NCBI GenBank assembly: GCA_947097615.1
Contig: CAMURX010000024.1
Span: forward strand, 1-13,196
Direction of reading: 5' to 3'
DNA: 13,196 nt
Origin: an uncultured Neisseria sp.
Lineage (GTDB): Bacteria > Pseudomonadota > Gammaproteobacteria > Burkholderiales > Neisseriaceae
Made by a program: the position numbers and the translations under genes. A model generated the notes under the pieces. It was given only the letters and a program-made list of their open reading frames with translations, was not told where the DNA came from and did no database searches. Shown one piece after another: positions 1-6,606 of this stretch (position 1 is its first letter; the number at the start of each line of letters is the position of its first letter).

Positions 1-56
1 TCATAAGGAAAATTCTAACTTAAACGGAATCTCCTGAGTTATCTAGGACAGCCCCC
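1..56 (-). mobile_element. Left end of an IS1016-like (IS1595 family) insertion sequence, cut by the window edge
   Basis: Read on the minus strand, the segment begins GGGGGCTGTCCTAGATAACT and ends with TTCCTTATGA at the window edge. From memory, GGGGCTGTCCTAGATAACT resembles the terminal inverted repeat of IS1016, an IS1595-family element of Neisseria, Haemophilus and Kingella. Its transposase starts with ATGA about 50 bp inside the end, as here (ATG at 4-2). Only the start codon plus one base of the transposase would lie in the window. The segment is visibly AT-richer than the flanking DNA, which fits a mobile element. The outer boundary lies within the C run at 52-56. The other end and the target duplication are outside the window, so this rests on recall of the terminus. 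Confidence 0.6.
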
Positions 57-62
57 GGAATA

Positions 63-95
63 AAGAGGCCGTCTGAATGTTTCAGACGGCCTCTT
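63..95 (-). terminator. DUS inverted-pair terminator after the Slam gene
   Basis: A perfect 15-bp inverted repeat (AAGAGGCCGTCTGAA at 63-77, complement at 81-95) with a 3-base centre lies 21 bases past the stop codon at 116-118. Each arm is a full AG-type DUS. Inverted DUS pairs at gene ends are a known neisserial terminator form. It separates the Slam gene from the IS end. Confidence 0.8.
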
Positions 96-115
96 GCCGT
101 TTGTCCGAAAGGTGC

Positions 116-1531
116 TCAAAACTGTTTGGACACATCCAGGAAAACGCGGCTCTCGTGGCGGCGGTAGTAGAAATGGTTGCTGGCCAGATACGACCAAGTC
201 CAGTTCAGACGCGGGGTGAAGCCTTTCCACGACAGCTTCTTATGTCCGGCCGAAACACGGACGGAATATTCCGTGTCGCGGCGGCGGATGTTGAAGAAAT
301 CTTCGGCGCGGTAGAGGCTGCGGCGGACGCTGCCGTTGAGCGAAGTCGCCAAACCTTCGCCGCCCGACCAGCGGCGCGTCCAGCCCGCGCGCAGGCTGCC
401 GTGGCGGTAGGCTTCCGAGGGGTCGCGGGCGTTTTCGCGCCCCGCGCCCGCGCCGAAAACGAAATACTGCTGCGGCGAGCTTTGGTACACCAGCGACAGC
501 GCGCCGCCGTGGCTTGCGCCGTCGAGATGGTCGCGCTCCTTGTGCTGCTTGTAGCCCGTCTGCCAGCTGGTGAACAGCATGGTCTTCGCCGACAGATTGT
601 GCGAATGGCGCAGCACGCCGCCTGCGGTGTGCGAATAGGCCTGTGTGCCGTACCAGCGTTTTTCGGCAAACGGCATCAGCGAGGTTTCGCCGCTGCCGCT
701 GCGGTATACCGGCCCGGCTTCGATGCGGGCGTTCAAATCGTCGTAATCGTGCGCGTCCCAATAGAATTTGCCGTAAACGGACGCCTGCACCCGCGCCGCC
801 CAGTGCTTTTTCAGCGGCACGGTTTTGCCGGCCGAGGCTTCGTAGCCCAAGCCGTGCGCGGCGCGCGCTTCGGGAAAACGCCACGGGCCGTATTCGCGCT
901 CTTTCGGCGCGCGGCCGACATTGCGCTCGGCGATGTAGTAGGCGTTGGCGTCAAACTGCCAGGCGCGTTCGCGTTTGAGATAGGCGGAAAAACTGTCGAG
1001 ATAGGCGGCGGTATCGGGCGGCAAATCGGGCACCGCCTTCACTTTCGCCACTTCGGCGGCAGCTTCGCGCGTTTGGCCGCTTTGCGACAGGGCCAGCGCC
1101 AGTTGCAGGCGCACGGGGGCGTAACCGGGGTTTTGCGCGAGAATGGCGCGCAGCTTTTCCTCGGCGCGGGCATATTGGCCGTCTTCGCGCAGCAGGAAGG
1201 ATTCGGCGTAGGCTTCGAGCACCGCATCGCGCCGTTTTTCATCCAAACGGCGGTAGAGCGGCAGCAGGAAGCGGATGTTGCCGACATGCTGGCGCGCCAC
1301 GGCGGTGTCGAGGGCGTTTTGCAGCAAATCGGGCTGCGCCACCAGATCGTCTTCGCTCATGGAGACTGCTTCGTCCCCGCCTTCGCTTTCGAGAACGGGC
1401 GGGCGGGTTTCGTGCTGCATCTGGCGGATTTGGCTGCGGTTGGGATCGGAGTTGTCGTCGTGGGGGACGGACAGGGGGTCGGCGGCGGCCACGTAGGCGG
1501 CGGCGCAGAGTATCAGGATGGGATAGCGCAT
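116..1531 (-). CDS. slam: Slam: surface lipoprotein assembly modulator (outer-membrane beta-barrel with TPR domain)
   Basis: The protein has 471 residues. Residues 1-17 form a short signal peptide (MRYPILILCAAAYVAAA). Residues about 60-170 are helical with TPR-like repeats, for example ESFLLREDGQYARAEEKLRA followed by LAQNPGYAPVRLQLALALSQ. From about 180 onward there are alternating aromatic beta strands, including a W/Y-rich C-terminal stretch with SYLASNHFYYRRHESRVFLD and a final SKQF; a terminal Phe is typical of BAM-inserted barrels. This layout and length match the Slam family (DUF560 barrel), which moves lipoproteins such as TbpB, LbpB, fHbp and HpuA to the cell surface. The gene lies just downstream of a TbpB-like lipoprotein gene, the usual substrate position, with about 110 bp between them. 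No good Shine-Dalgarno sequence precedes the ATG; a GC hairpin lies 16-33 bases upstream. Substrate assignment is inference. Confidence 0.87.
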   Translation of the reverse strand: MRYPILILCAAAYVAAADPLSVPHDDNSDPNRSQIRQMQHETRPPVLESEGGDEAVSMSEDDLVAQPDLLQNALDTAVARQHVGNIRFLLPLYRRLDEKRRDAVLEAYAESFLLREDGQYARAEEKLRAILAQNPGYAPVRLQLALALSQSGQTREAAAEVAKVKAVPDLPPDTAAYLDSFSAYLKRERAWQFDANAYYIAERNVGRAPKEREYGPWRFPEARAAHGLGYEASAGKTVPLKKHWAARVQASVYGKFYWDAHDYDDLNARIEAGPVYRSGSGETSLMPFAEKRWYGTQAYSHTAGGVLRHSHNLSAKTMLFTSWQTGYKQHKERDHLDGASHGGALSLVYQSSPQQYFVFGAGAGRENARDPSEAYRHGSLRAGWTRRWSGGEGLATSLNGSVRRSLYRAEDFFNIRRRDTEYSVRVSAGHKKLSWKGFTPRLNWTWSYLASNHFYYRRHESRVFLDVSKQF

Positions 1532-1546
1532 GGCGGTAAAGAGGCC

Positions 1547-1564
1547 GCCCCGCCTGTGCGGGGC
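1547..1564 (-). promoter_or_regulatory. GC-rich hairpin in the Slam leader
   Basis: GCCCCGC-CTGT-GCGGGGC is a perfect 7-bp stem with a 4-base loop, 16 bases upstream of the Slam start codon, where no Shine-Dalgarno sequence is evident. It could limit ribosome access or mark an RNA processing point. Its role is inferred only from position. Confidence 0.4.
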
Positions 1565-1588
1565 TGGCGTTTCTGAAAAAAGGGGAAA

Positions 1589-1618
1589 AGCCCGTCCGGC
1601 CGGTATGGCGGACGGGCT
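1589..1618 (-). terminator. Terminator or attenuator between lipoprotein and Slam genes
   Basis: On the minus strand, AGCCCGTCC (plus one more pair) matches GGACGGGCT across an 11-base loop, and the next bases are TTTCCCCTTTTTT. This is an intrinsic-terminator shape lying 24 bases after the lipoprotein stop codon. A second copy of the left arm (AAGCCCGTCCGCC, complement of 1631-1643) overlaps the lipoprotein stop and could compete for the same right arm. Read-through versus stop here would set how much Slam is made from the lipoprotein promoter. Confidence 0.6.
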
Positions 1619-1641
1619 GAGGCTTGGTAAGGCGGACGGGC

Positions 1642-2609
1642 TTACTGTTTTTTCGCGCCGAAGGAGCCGACTATGCCAAGATAGTTTCCATTATTCTCGC
1701 CATAATCAGTTTGTCCTTTAAAAATGCCGCCCAACTCGGCCGCCTTCGGGCCGTAGAAATTGCCCTGCATTTCCACTGCGCCTTTTGTGCCGCTAAACGA
1801 GTTGCCGCTGATTTTTCCGGATAAAGCCACATAAGCCTTGGAAGGTGCCACATCAGATGCGTCATAAATCTTTCCGTCAATGGTTTTTTTGCCGAAATCA
1901 ACATTAAATAAAGACGCATTAAGATACCCTGCGAGAGCAGTTTCGGTATGCACATAACCTTTATAGGTGGCCTTACCGGATGCGGGCACATCGTTGGCGG
2001 GCGTCAGCTTACCGTAAGCAAACTCATACGATTTTTCCTCAGCTCCACTTGGCGTGAAAACTGTGGCCGTACCGAAACGGACATAGCTCAAGTTGCTTCC
2101 GCTAACTTCGATACTGCCATTTTTATCAATAACTTTCAGGAATTTACCGGCAGTGATTCCCGGACGGACAACGGTAATCTTATGCTTACCGATAGTGATG
2201 ACGGAGTCTTTGTCGCCGCTGATGCTGGTTTTTGTTGCCGAGTTAGTGTGTGCAGATATACCGGTAGTATCGTAGGCATTGCCGCCTTGTGCCGATGCGG
2301 CAGGTTTTGACGGTGTAGTGGGCTTGGAAGGATTGGTGGGCTTCGACGGATCGGTCGGTTTGGAGGGATTGGTGGGTTTCGACGGAGTAGTCGGTTTGGA
2401 AGGAGTAGTCGGTTTCGACGGATTGGAAGGATTCGAGGGATTCGACGGTTTGGACTGGTTGCCGCCTTGGTTGTTGTTCTGATTGCCGTTTTGGTTGGCG
2501 TTGGGCGTGGAATTTACGTTCGGCAGGTCGTCCCCCCCCCCCCGCTGCCGCAGGCGGCAAGGCCGAGGATAACGGCGGAAGCAAGTGCAGTCAGTTTCAA
2601 TGTTTTCAT
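1642..2609 (-). CDS. Phase-variable TbpB/HpuA-like surface lipoprotein, out of frame (OFF) as written
   Basis: The ATG at 2609 has AAGGAA 8 bases upstream and starts a lipoprotein signal, MKTLKLTALASAVILGLAAC, with lipobox LAAC and acylated Cys20. Twelve G (complement of 2532-2543) follow directly. With 12 G the frame reads TTCRT and stops at 2514-2516 after 31 residues. With 10 or 13 G it continues open to the TAA at 1642; the 13-G form has 322 residues. The restored protein has an N/Q/G-rich linker, an SKPTTP-type hexapeptide stalk, then a beta-rich domain ending in MQGNFYGPKAAELGGIFKG and SFGAKKQ. The FYGPKAAELGG motif is typical of TbpB/fHbp/HpuA-type barrels. HpuA, known to switch by a poly-G tract near its N-terminus, is the nearest architectural parallel, but no HpuB-like receptor is seen here. 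The barrel region is visibly lower in GC than its neighbours. The ligand is unknown. Confidence 0.85.
2302..2454 (-). repeat. SKPTTP-type 18-bp tandem repeats (lipoprotein stalk)
   Basis: Reading the lipoprotein frame past the poly-G tract, 51 codons give SKPSNP, SNP, SNP, then SKPTTP, SKPTTP, SKPTNP, SKPTDP, SKPTNP, SKPTTP and SKP. The unit is 18 bp with small codon changes. Copy-number change keeps the frame and would only alter stalk length between the lipid anchor and the barrel. Confidence 0.9.
2532..2543 (-). repeat. Homopolymeric G12 phase-variation tract
   Basis: Twelve C on the plus strand (G on the coding strand) sit between the codons for C-G-S of the mature lipoprotein N-terminus and the linker DDLPN. 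The start codon lies in a different register from the 1642 stop, so the gene is closed at 12 and open at 10 or 13. Tracts of this length slip readily during replication in Neisseria. Confidence 0.93.
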
Positions 2610-2641
2610 AATGCAGATTCCTTAAAAAATTCAGGTTAACT

Positions 2642-2678
2642 ATTGTAAAAACGTGTCTTGCGACACGGCGGCATTGTA
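2642..2678 (-). promoter_or_regulatory. Candidate promoter region with operator-like palindrome for the lipoprotein gene
   Basis: Two TACAAT -10 candidates occur on the minus strand (2678-2673 and 2647-2642). Between them lies the palindrome CGTGTC-TTGC-GACACG (2652-2667). If the nearer -10 is used, the palindrome covers the spacer and -35 area; if the farther one is used, it sits at the 5' end of the mRNA. Neither has a convincing -35. I see no Fur-box-like sequence. Confidence 0.35.
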
Positions 2679-2724
2679 ATGGAAAATATGTTTTCTGTCG
2701 GCAATTTTATCGGGATTGCCCAAG

Positions 2725-2790
2725 AAAAGGCCGTCTGAAAACGAAGCTGCAACGAAGTTAAAACCACAGTATGTTTTCAGACGGCCTTTT
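2725..2790 (-). terminator. DUS inverted-pair terminator after the M3 peptidase gene
   Basis: AAAAGGCCGTCTGAAAAC at 2725-2742 and its exact complement at 2773-2790 form an 18-bp stem with a 30-base loop. It is flanked by T-runs in both directions. It lies 35 bases past the peptidase stop codon. Confidence 0.8.
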
Positions 2791-2825
2791 GCTGCCGACA
2801 CCAATATGCGGCGCGTTCGGGCGGC

Positions 2826-4961
2826 CTATTTGATGCCGTAGGATTTCAGCAGCGCGGCGGTGTCGGGGTTGCGGCCGCGGAAGGCGCGGTACATATCGGC
2901 GACTTTGCGCGAGCCGCCCTGACCCAAGAAGGTGTCGAGGAAATGCTGCCCCGCTTGGCGGCTGAGTACGCCGTGTTCTTCAAAATAGGCGTAGCCGTCG
3001 GCGGCCAATACTTCCGCCCACAGGTAGCTGTAGTAGCCTGCCGCGTAGCCGCCGCTAAAGATGTGGCCGAACGATTGGGCGCGGTGTACCCAGTCGGGTT
3101 CGGGCAGCGGCGAGCCTTGTTGCAGCTCGCGGCGGATTTTGTCCACCAAGCCCGCTTGGCCGCGATATTCGTGATACAGACGGAAATCACTGAGGGCAAA
3201 TTCGAGCTGGCGGTTGAGCTGGCGGGCGGCAAGGTAGCGTTTGGCGGCAATCAGGCCGTCGATGAGCTTGGGCGGCAGGGGTTCGCCGGTTTGGTAGTGG
3301 CCGGAAGCCAGCGGCAATACTTCTTTGTTCCATACCCAGTTTTCCAGCATCTGGCTGGGAAATTCCACCGCGTCCCACGGTACGCCGTTGATGCCGGATA
3401 CGGCGGCAACGTTGATTTGGGTGAGCATTTGGTGCAGGCCGTGGCCGAATTCGTGGAACAGGGTTACGGCTTCGTCGTGCAAAAGCAGGTTGTTGCCGTC
3501 AGCCGATTTGCCGAAGTTGCACACGATAAACGACACGGGTTTTTGCTCTGTGCCGTCGGAAAGGCGGCAGCGGCTGAGCCAGCCTTTTTGCCACGCGCCG
3601 CCGCGTTTGCCTTCGCGGGCGAAAATGTCGGTGTAAAACGATGCGGCGTGGCGGCCGGCCTCGTCGTAAATTTCAAAAAAGCGCACGTCGGGATGCCACA
3701 CCGACACGTCTTTTTTCTCGCGCACGCTGATGCCGTAAAGGCGGTTTGCCACGGCAAACAGGCCGGACAAGACTTTTTCCAGCGGGAAATACGGCCGCAG
3801 GCTTTCTTTATCCACGGCATAGCGCTCGGTTTTTTGTTTTTCGGCGTAATAGGCGGTGTCCCACACTTCGAGCTTGTCGAGGCCGTCTGAAGCGCGCGCG
3901 TATTCTTGTAGCTCTTCGGTTTCTTTAAACCATTGCGCCCTGCTGCGCATTTTCAAATCGTTGAGAAAACCCAATACCTGCTGCGGGCTTTCGGCCATGC
4001 GCGTGGAGAGCGCGTATTCGGCGTAGTTGCGGTAGCCCAAGAGTTTGGCCTGTTGCAGGCGTAGCTTCAAAATTTCTTCGATAACGGGTGTGTTGTCCCA
4101 TTTGCCACGCAGCGCGGCGCGGTTGGCGTAGGCGCGGTAGAGTTCGGCGCGCAGCTTGCGGTTGCGGCAGTAGGTCACGATGGCGGAGTACGAAGGGTAA
4201 TCCAGCGTAAAACGGTAGCCCTTTTTACCCTTGCTTTTGGCCGATTCGGCGGCGGCGGCCAATGCGTTTTCAGGCAGGCCGTCCAAATCTGCCTTGTCGG
4301 CAACGGTTTTTTCCCAATGCTTTACCGCATCCACCAAATTATTGTCAAACTTGGTGCGCAATTCGCTCAAACGGCGGCTGATGTCGGCAAACTGCTTTTT
4401 CTTGGCCGCAGGCAGCGCCACGCCCGAGAGCTTGAAATCACGCAGCGCCAATTCCACCGCCGCCTTTTGCGCTTGCGAAAAATCCGCAAACGCCGCGCTG
4501 TGTTTCAGCTTTTCAAACGCGCGGTACAGCCCCGTATGCTGGCCGTACCAAGCCCAATATTCGCTGCTTTTGGCCTCGGCCGTTTCAAACGCGCGGCGCA
4601 GGCCGTCGGAGCCGTTCATGCTCACCAGATGCTCGGCGATGCCCCAGGCGTATTCCAAATCGGCCGTGATGTCTTCCAGCGGCAGGTAAAAGTTTTCCCA
4701 AGTGATGTCGGGCAGGCAGCTTAAAGTTTCCACCGCCTCACGGTGTTTTTTCAGCAGAAAATCCACCGCAGGATTGATGTGTTCGGGCTTGACGGCGGCA
4801 AAGTCGGGCAGACGGCCGAATGTTAAGAGTGGATTGTTTTTCAGATGCTCCGGCAAGGGCAGCGGCAAAGGCTGCGCGGCGGCAGACAGGGGCAGCGGCA
4901 GGGCAAACGCAGCGGCAAGGGCTGCGCCCGTTTGCAGAAAACGGCGGCGGTGAAGTTGCAT
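2826..4961 (-). CDS. M3-family zinc oligopeptidase (oligopeptidase A/PrlC-like) with a Tat signal peptide
   Basis: The protein has 711 residues. Zinc motif HEFGH is at 503-507 in the context LLLHDEAVTLFHEFGHGLHQ. Downstream SGINGVPWDAVEFPSQMLEN supplies the third ligand, probably Glu533. Both are hallmarks of peptidase family M3 (thimet oligopeptidase, OpdA/PrlC, Dcp), which cuts short peptides. The N-terminus MQLHRRRFLQTGAALAAAF, then a Leu/Ala/Pro run and SAAA before QP, is a twin-arginine signal with a signal-peptidase site near residue 29. The start is supported by AAGGAA 5 bases upstream. PrlC-type enzymes are normally cytoplasmic and lack a signal, so this copy is probably exported folded to the periplasm. 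The remaining length fits the family. A DUS lies within the gene (3882-3891). It stands alone, divergent from the next gene. Confidence 0.92.
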   Translation of the reverse strand: MQLHRRRFLQTGAALAAAFALPLPLSAAAQPLPLPLPEHLKNNPLLTFGRLPDFAAVKPEHINPAVDFLLKKHREAVETLSCLPDITWENFYLPLEDITADLEYAWGIAEHLVSMNGSDGLRRAFETAEAKSSEYWAWYGQHTGLYRAFEKLKHSAAFADFSQAQKAAVELALRDFKLSGVALPAAKKKQFADISRRLSELRTKFDNNLVDAVKHWEKTVADKADLDGLPENALAAAAESAKSKGKKGYRFTLDYPSYSAIVTYCRNRKLRAELYRAYANRAALRGKWDNTPVIEEILKLRLQQAKLLGYRNYAEYALSTRMAESPQQVLGFLNDLKMRSRAQWFKETEELQEYARASDGLDKLEVWDTAYYAEKQKTERYAVDKESLRPYFPLEKVLSGLFAVANRLYGISVREKKDVSVWHPDVRFFEIYDEAGRHAASFYTDIFAREGKRGGAWQKGWLSRCRLSDGTEQKPVSFIVCNFGKSADGNNLLLHDEAVTLFHEFGHGLHQMLTQINVAAVSGINGVPWDAVEFPSQMLENWVWNKEVLPLASGHYQTGEPLPPKLIDGLIAAKRYLAARQLNRQLEFALSDFRLYHEYRGQAGLVDKIRRELQQGSPLPEPDWVHRAQSFGHIFSGGYAAGYYSYLWAEVLAADGYAYFEEHGVLSRQAGQHFLDTFLGQGGSRKVADMYRAFRGRNPDTAALLKSYGIK

Positions 4962-4993
4962 GGATTTTCCTTTTTGGTTTGTGGAATACGGTA

Positions 4994-5021
4994 TAATTTA
5001 ACGTGTCTTTACGAAATCGGC
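4994..5021 (-). promoter_or_regulatory. Candidate promoter of the M3 peptidase gene
   Basis: On the minus strand TTGCCG is followed after 16 bases by TTAAAT, which runs into TATACC. It lies some 35-60 bases upstream of the ATG at 4961. The match is moderate. The same patch reads TATAAT (4993-4998) on the plus strand without a good -35. Confidence 0.35.
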
Positions 5022-5037
5022 AAGACAGCCGCGCATT

Positions 5038-5065
5038 TTGCATTCCGAAGCGGAAACCGCATAAT
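5038..5065 (+). promoter_or_regulatory. Candidate plus-strand promoter upstream of the small membrane protein gene
   Basis: TTGCAT (5038-5043), a 16-base spacer, then CATAAT (5060-5065). Transcription would begin near 5072 and meet the DUS hairpin at 5097-5139 before reaching the ORF at 5166. Confidence 0.4.
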
Positions 5066-5096
5066 ACCCGCGCCCGTTTGCAGGCGTGCGTACATC

Positions 5097-5139
5097 AGGC
5101 CGTCTGAAAAAACGTTTGCCCTTTTCAGACGGCCTTTTT
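5097..5139 (+). terminator. DUS hairpin with T-run in the 5166 gene leader
   Basis: AGGCCGTCTGAAAA (5097-5110) pairs with TTTTCAGACGGCCT (5122-5135), followed by T residues. It is a full intrinsic-terminator shape although no annotated plus-strand gene precedes it. It would end a short transcript from the promoter at 5038 or attenuate the downstream gene. Confidence 0.6.
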
Positions 5140-5165
5140 AAACGGCCTCCGACAAAGGATAAACC

Positions 5166-5648
5166 ATGTCCCCTGCCCCGCGCCCGAATCTGCCGCTTTG
5201 GTGGCGGCTGCTGCAATTTGTGCTGTTTTTTCCTTTGCTGTGGGCAATCGCCCACAGCTTGTCCGAGCTGCCCGGCGAGCATTACGCGGCGGGCGATACG
5301 CCGCACCAGAGTTTCCGCTTCGCCACATCCGACGGCCAAGGCGGCTGCCGCGCCGAGCCTTTGGGCGCGAAATCCGAGCCCTGCACACTACCGCCGTCCG
5401 AAGCCGCCTGCCGCGACTGGCCGGAGCAGGAATTGAGGCTGTGCGCCCTCGGCGGCGACACCTACCAAATGACCGACAGCGGCGGCGGCTGGACGATGAC
5501 CACCCGCTACCGCCTCGAAAACGGCCGTGTCGTGCCGCTGTATTTCAAGCTGTTCACCTTCCTCCACGCCGGTGCGGCCTTCGTTCTTGTCTTCGCCCTG
5601 TACGCCGCCGCCGATTTTATGCTGCGCCGCCGTTTGCGGCGAAAGTAG
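5166..5648 (+). CDS. Small two-helix membrane protein with a cysteine-bearing loop, function unknown
   Basis: The protein has 160 residues. The start is set by AAAGGA 6 bases upstream. Two hydrophobic helices are visible: about 13-31 (LLQFVLFFPLLWAIAHS) and about 128-153 (LFTFLHAGAAFVLVFALYAA). The last residues RRRLRRK should stay in the cytoplasm, placing the roughly 95-residue loop in the periplasm. That loop holds exactly four cysteines (61, 73, 82, 93), enough for two disulfides, plus a Gly/Ser-rich patch near 105. I do not recognise the family. It has its own terminator at both ends and no obvious operon partner, so context says little. Codon use matches the housekeeping genes nearby. 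Confidence 0.8.
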   Translation: MSPAPRPNLPLWWRLLQFVLFFPLLWAIAHSLSELPGEHYAAGDTPHQSFRFATSDGQGGCRAEPLGAKSEPCTLPPSEAACRDWPEQELRLCALGGDTYQMTDSGGGWTMTTRYRLENGRVVPLYFKLFTFLHAGAAFVLVFALYAAADFMLRRRLRRK

Positions 5649-5661
5649 GTTTGGCAAATGC

Positions 5662-5710
5662 AAAAAAGCCGTCTGAAAACCTCGAATCGGGGGTTTTCAG
5701 ACGGCCTTTT
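5662..5710. terminator. Bidirectional DUS hairpin between convergent genes
   Basis: CCGTCTGAAAACC (5669-5681) pairs with GGTTTTCAGACGG (5692-5704), with A-run and T-run flanks, so it can stop transcription from the 5166 gene and from galU. Only one arm keeps the full 12-base AG-DUS; the other lacks one G. Confidence 0.8.
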
Positions 5711-5722
5711 TACAGGTCGGAG

Positions 5723-6601
5723 TTATGCCTGCTGCGCGTACTGTTTTAACAATTCGCGGAAAGCCGCACCCGTTTCGGGATGTTTGAGGCCGTAGGCGAG
5801 GGTGGCTTCGAGGTAGCCGAGTTTGCTGCCGCAGTCGTAGCGTTTGCCGTCGAAGGCGTGGGCAAGGACGAATTCGTGATCGAGCAGGCGGGCGATGCCG
5901 TCGGTGAGCTGGATTTCGCCGCCCGCGCCGCGCGGCAGGTTGGTGAGCAGGTCGAAAATGCGCGGGGTGAGGATGTAGCGGCCGACCACGGCGAGATTGG
6001 ACGGGGCTTCTGCGGGCTTGGGTTTTTCGACGATGTTGGTGATGCGTTGGAAATTTTTCAGTTTTTCCGTTTCGACGATGCCGTAGGAGCCGGTTTGCGC
6101 GGGGTCGACGGTTTCCACGCCCAAGACGCTGTTGCCGCTCTGCTTGTAGATGTCGACCATTTGTTTCAACGCGCCTTGCGGGGCATCAATCAGGTCGTCG
6201 GCGAGGATAACGGCAAAGGGTTCGTCGTTCACGGCGGCGCGGGCGCACAAGACGGCGTGGCCAAGGCCGAGTGCTTCGGCCTGGCGGATGTAGAGGCAGG
6301 TGATATCGGGCGGCAGAATGTCGCGCACGTGTTCGAGCAGCTTGTCTTTGTGGCGCATTGCCAGCTCGGTTTCGAGTTCGTAGGCTTTGTCGAAATGGTC
6401 TTCGATGCTGCGTTTGTTGCGGCCGGTGACGAACACCATTTCCGTGCAGCCCGCGTCAATCGCTTCTTCGACGGCGTATTGGATCAGGGGCTTGTCGACG
6501 ATGGGCAGCATTTCTTTCGGGCTGGCCTTGGTGGCGGGCAGAAAGCGTGTGCCCATGCCCGCGACAGGGAAAACGGCTTTTTTAATCGGTTTGTGGCTCA
6601 T
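5723..6601 (-). CDS. galU: UTP-glucose-1-phosphate uridylyltransferase
   Basis: The protein has 292 residues and makes UDP-glucose from UTP and glucose-1-phosphate in the cytoplasm, supplying sugar for LOS core, capsule or exopolysaccharide. The nucleotide-binding signature [20 protein letters not shown] with Lys25 and [19 protein letters not shown] is at the N-terminus. [28 protein letters not shown] and [20 protein letters not shown] follow in family order. Length is close to E. coli GalU (302). An upstream in-frame ATG at 6616 would add MKRKT, but the ATG at 6601 has AAGGA 5 bases upstream and fits the family N-terminus, so I chose 6601. It lies just downstream of ligA on the same strand, with a DUS hairpin between them. 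Confidence 0.95.
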   Translation of the reverse strand: MSHKPIKKAVFPVAGMGTRFLPATKASPKEMLPIVDKPLIQYAVEEAIDAGCTEMVFVTGRNKRSIEDHFDKAYELETELAMRHKDKLLEHVRDILPPDITCLYIRQAEALGLGHAVLCARAAVNDEPFAVILADDLIDAPQGALKQMVDIYKQSGNSVLGVETVDPAQTGSYGIVETEKLKNFQRITNIVEKPKPAEAPSNLAVVGRYILTPRIFDLLTNLPRGAGGEIQLTDGIARLLDHEFVLAHAFDGKRYDCGSKLGYLEATLAYGLKHPETGAAFRELLKQYAQQA

Positions 6602-6606
6602 GGTTT

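Noticed and set aside
77..1576. Long open frame of 499 codons on the plus strand
   Set aside because: Antisense shadow of the Slam gene in GC-rich DNA; its translation is low-complexity Val/Ala/Gly/Arg without any domain, and the opposite strand has a clear signal peptide and barrel.
2243..2584. Open frame of 113 codons on the minus strand through the poly-G tract
   Set aside because: It is the wrong register of the lipoprotein; the repeat reads as QTDYSVETHQ-like nonsense, and the real frame gives the SKPTTP stalk and joins the barrel.
1642..2609. Calling the lipoprotein a plain pseudogene
   Set aside because: The only defect is the length of a slippage-prone G tract; the rest of the frame is intact, so a reversible OFF state is the better reading.
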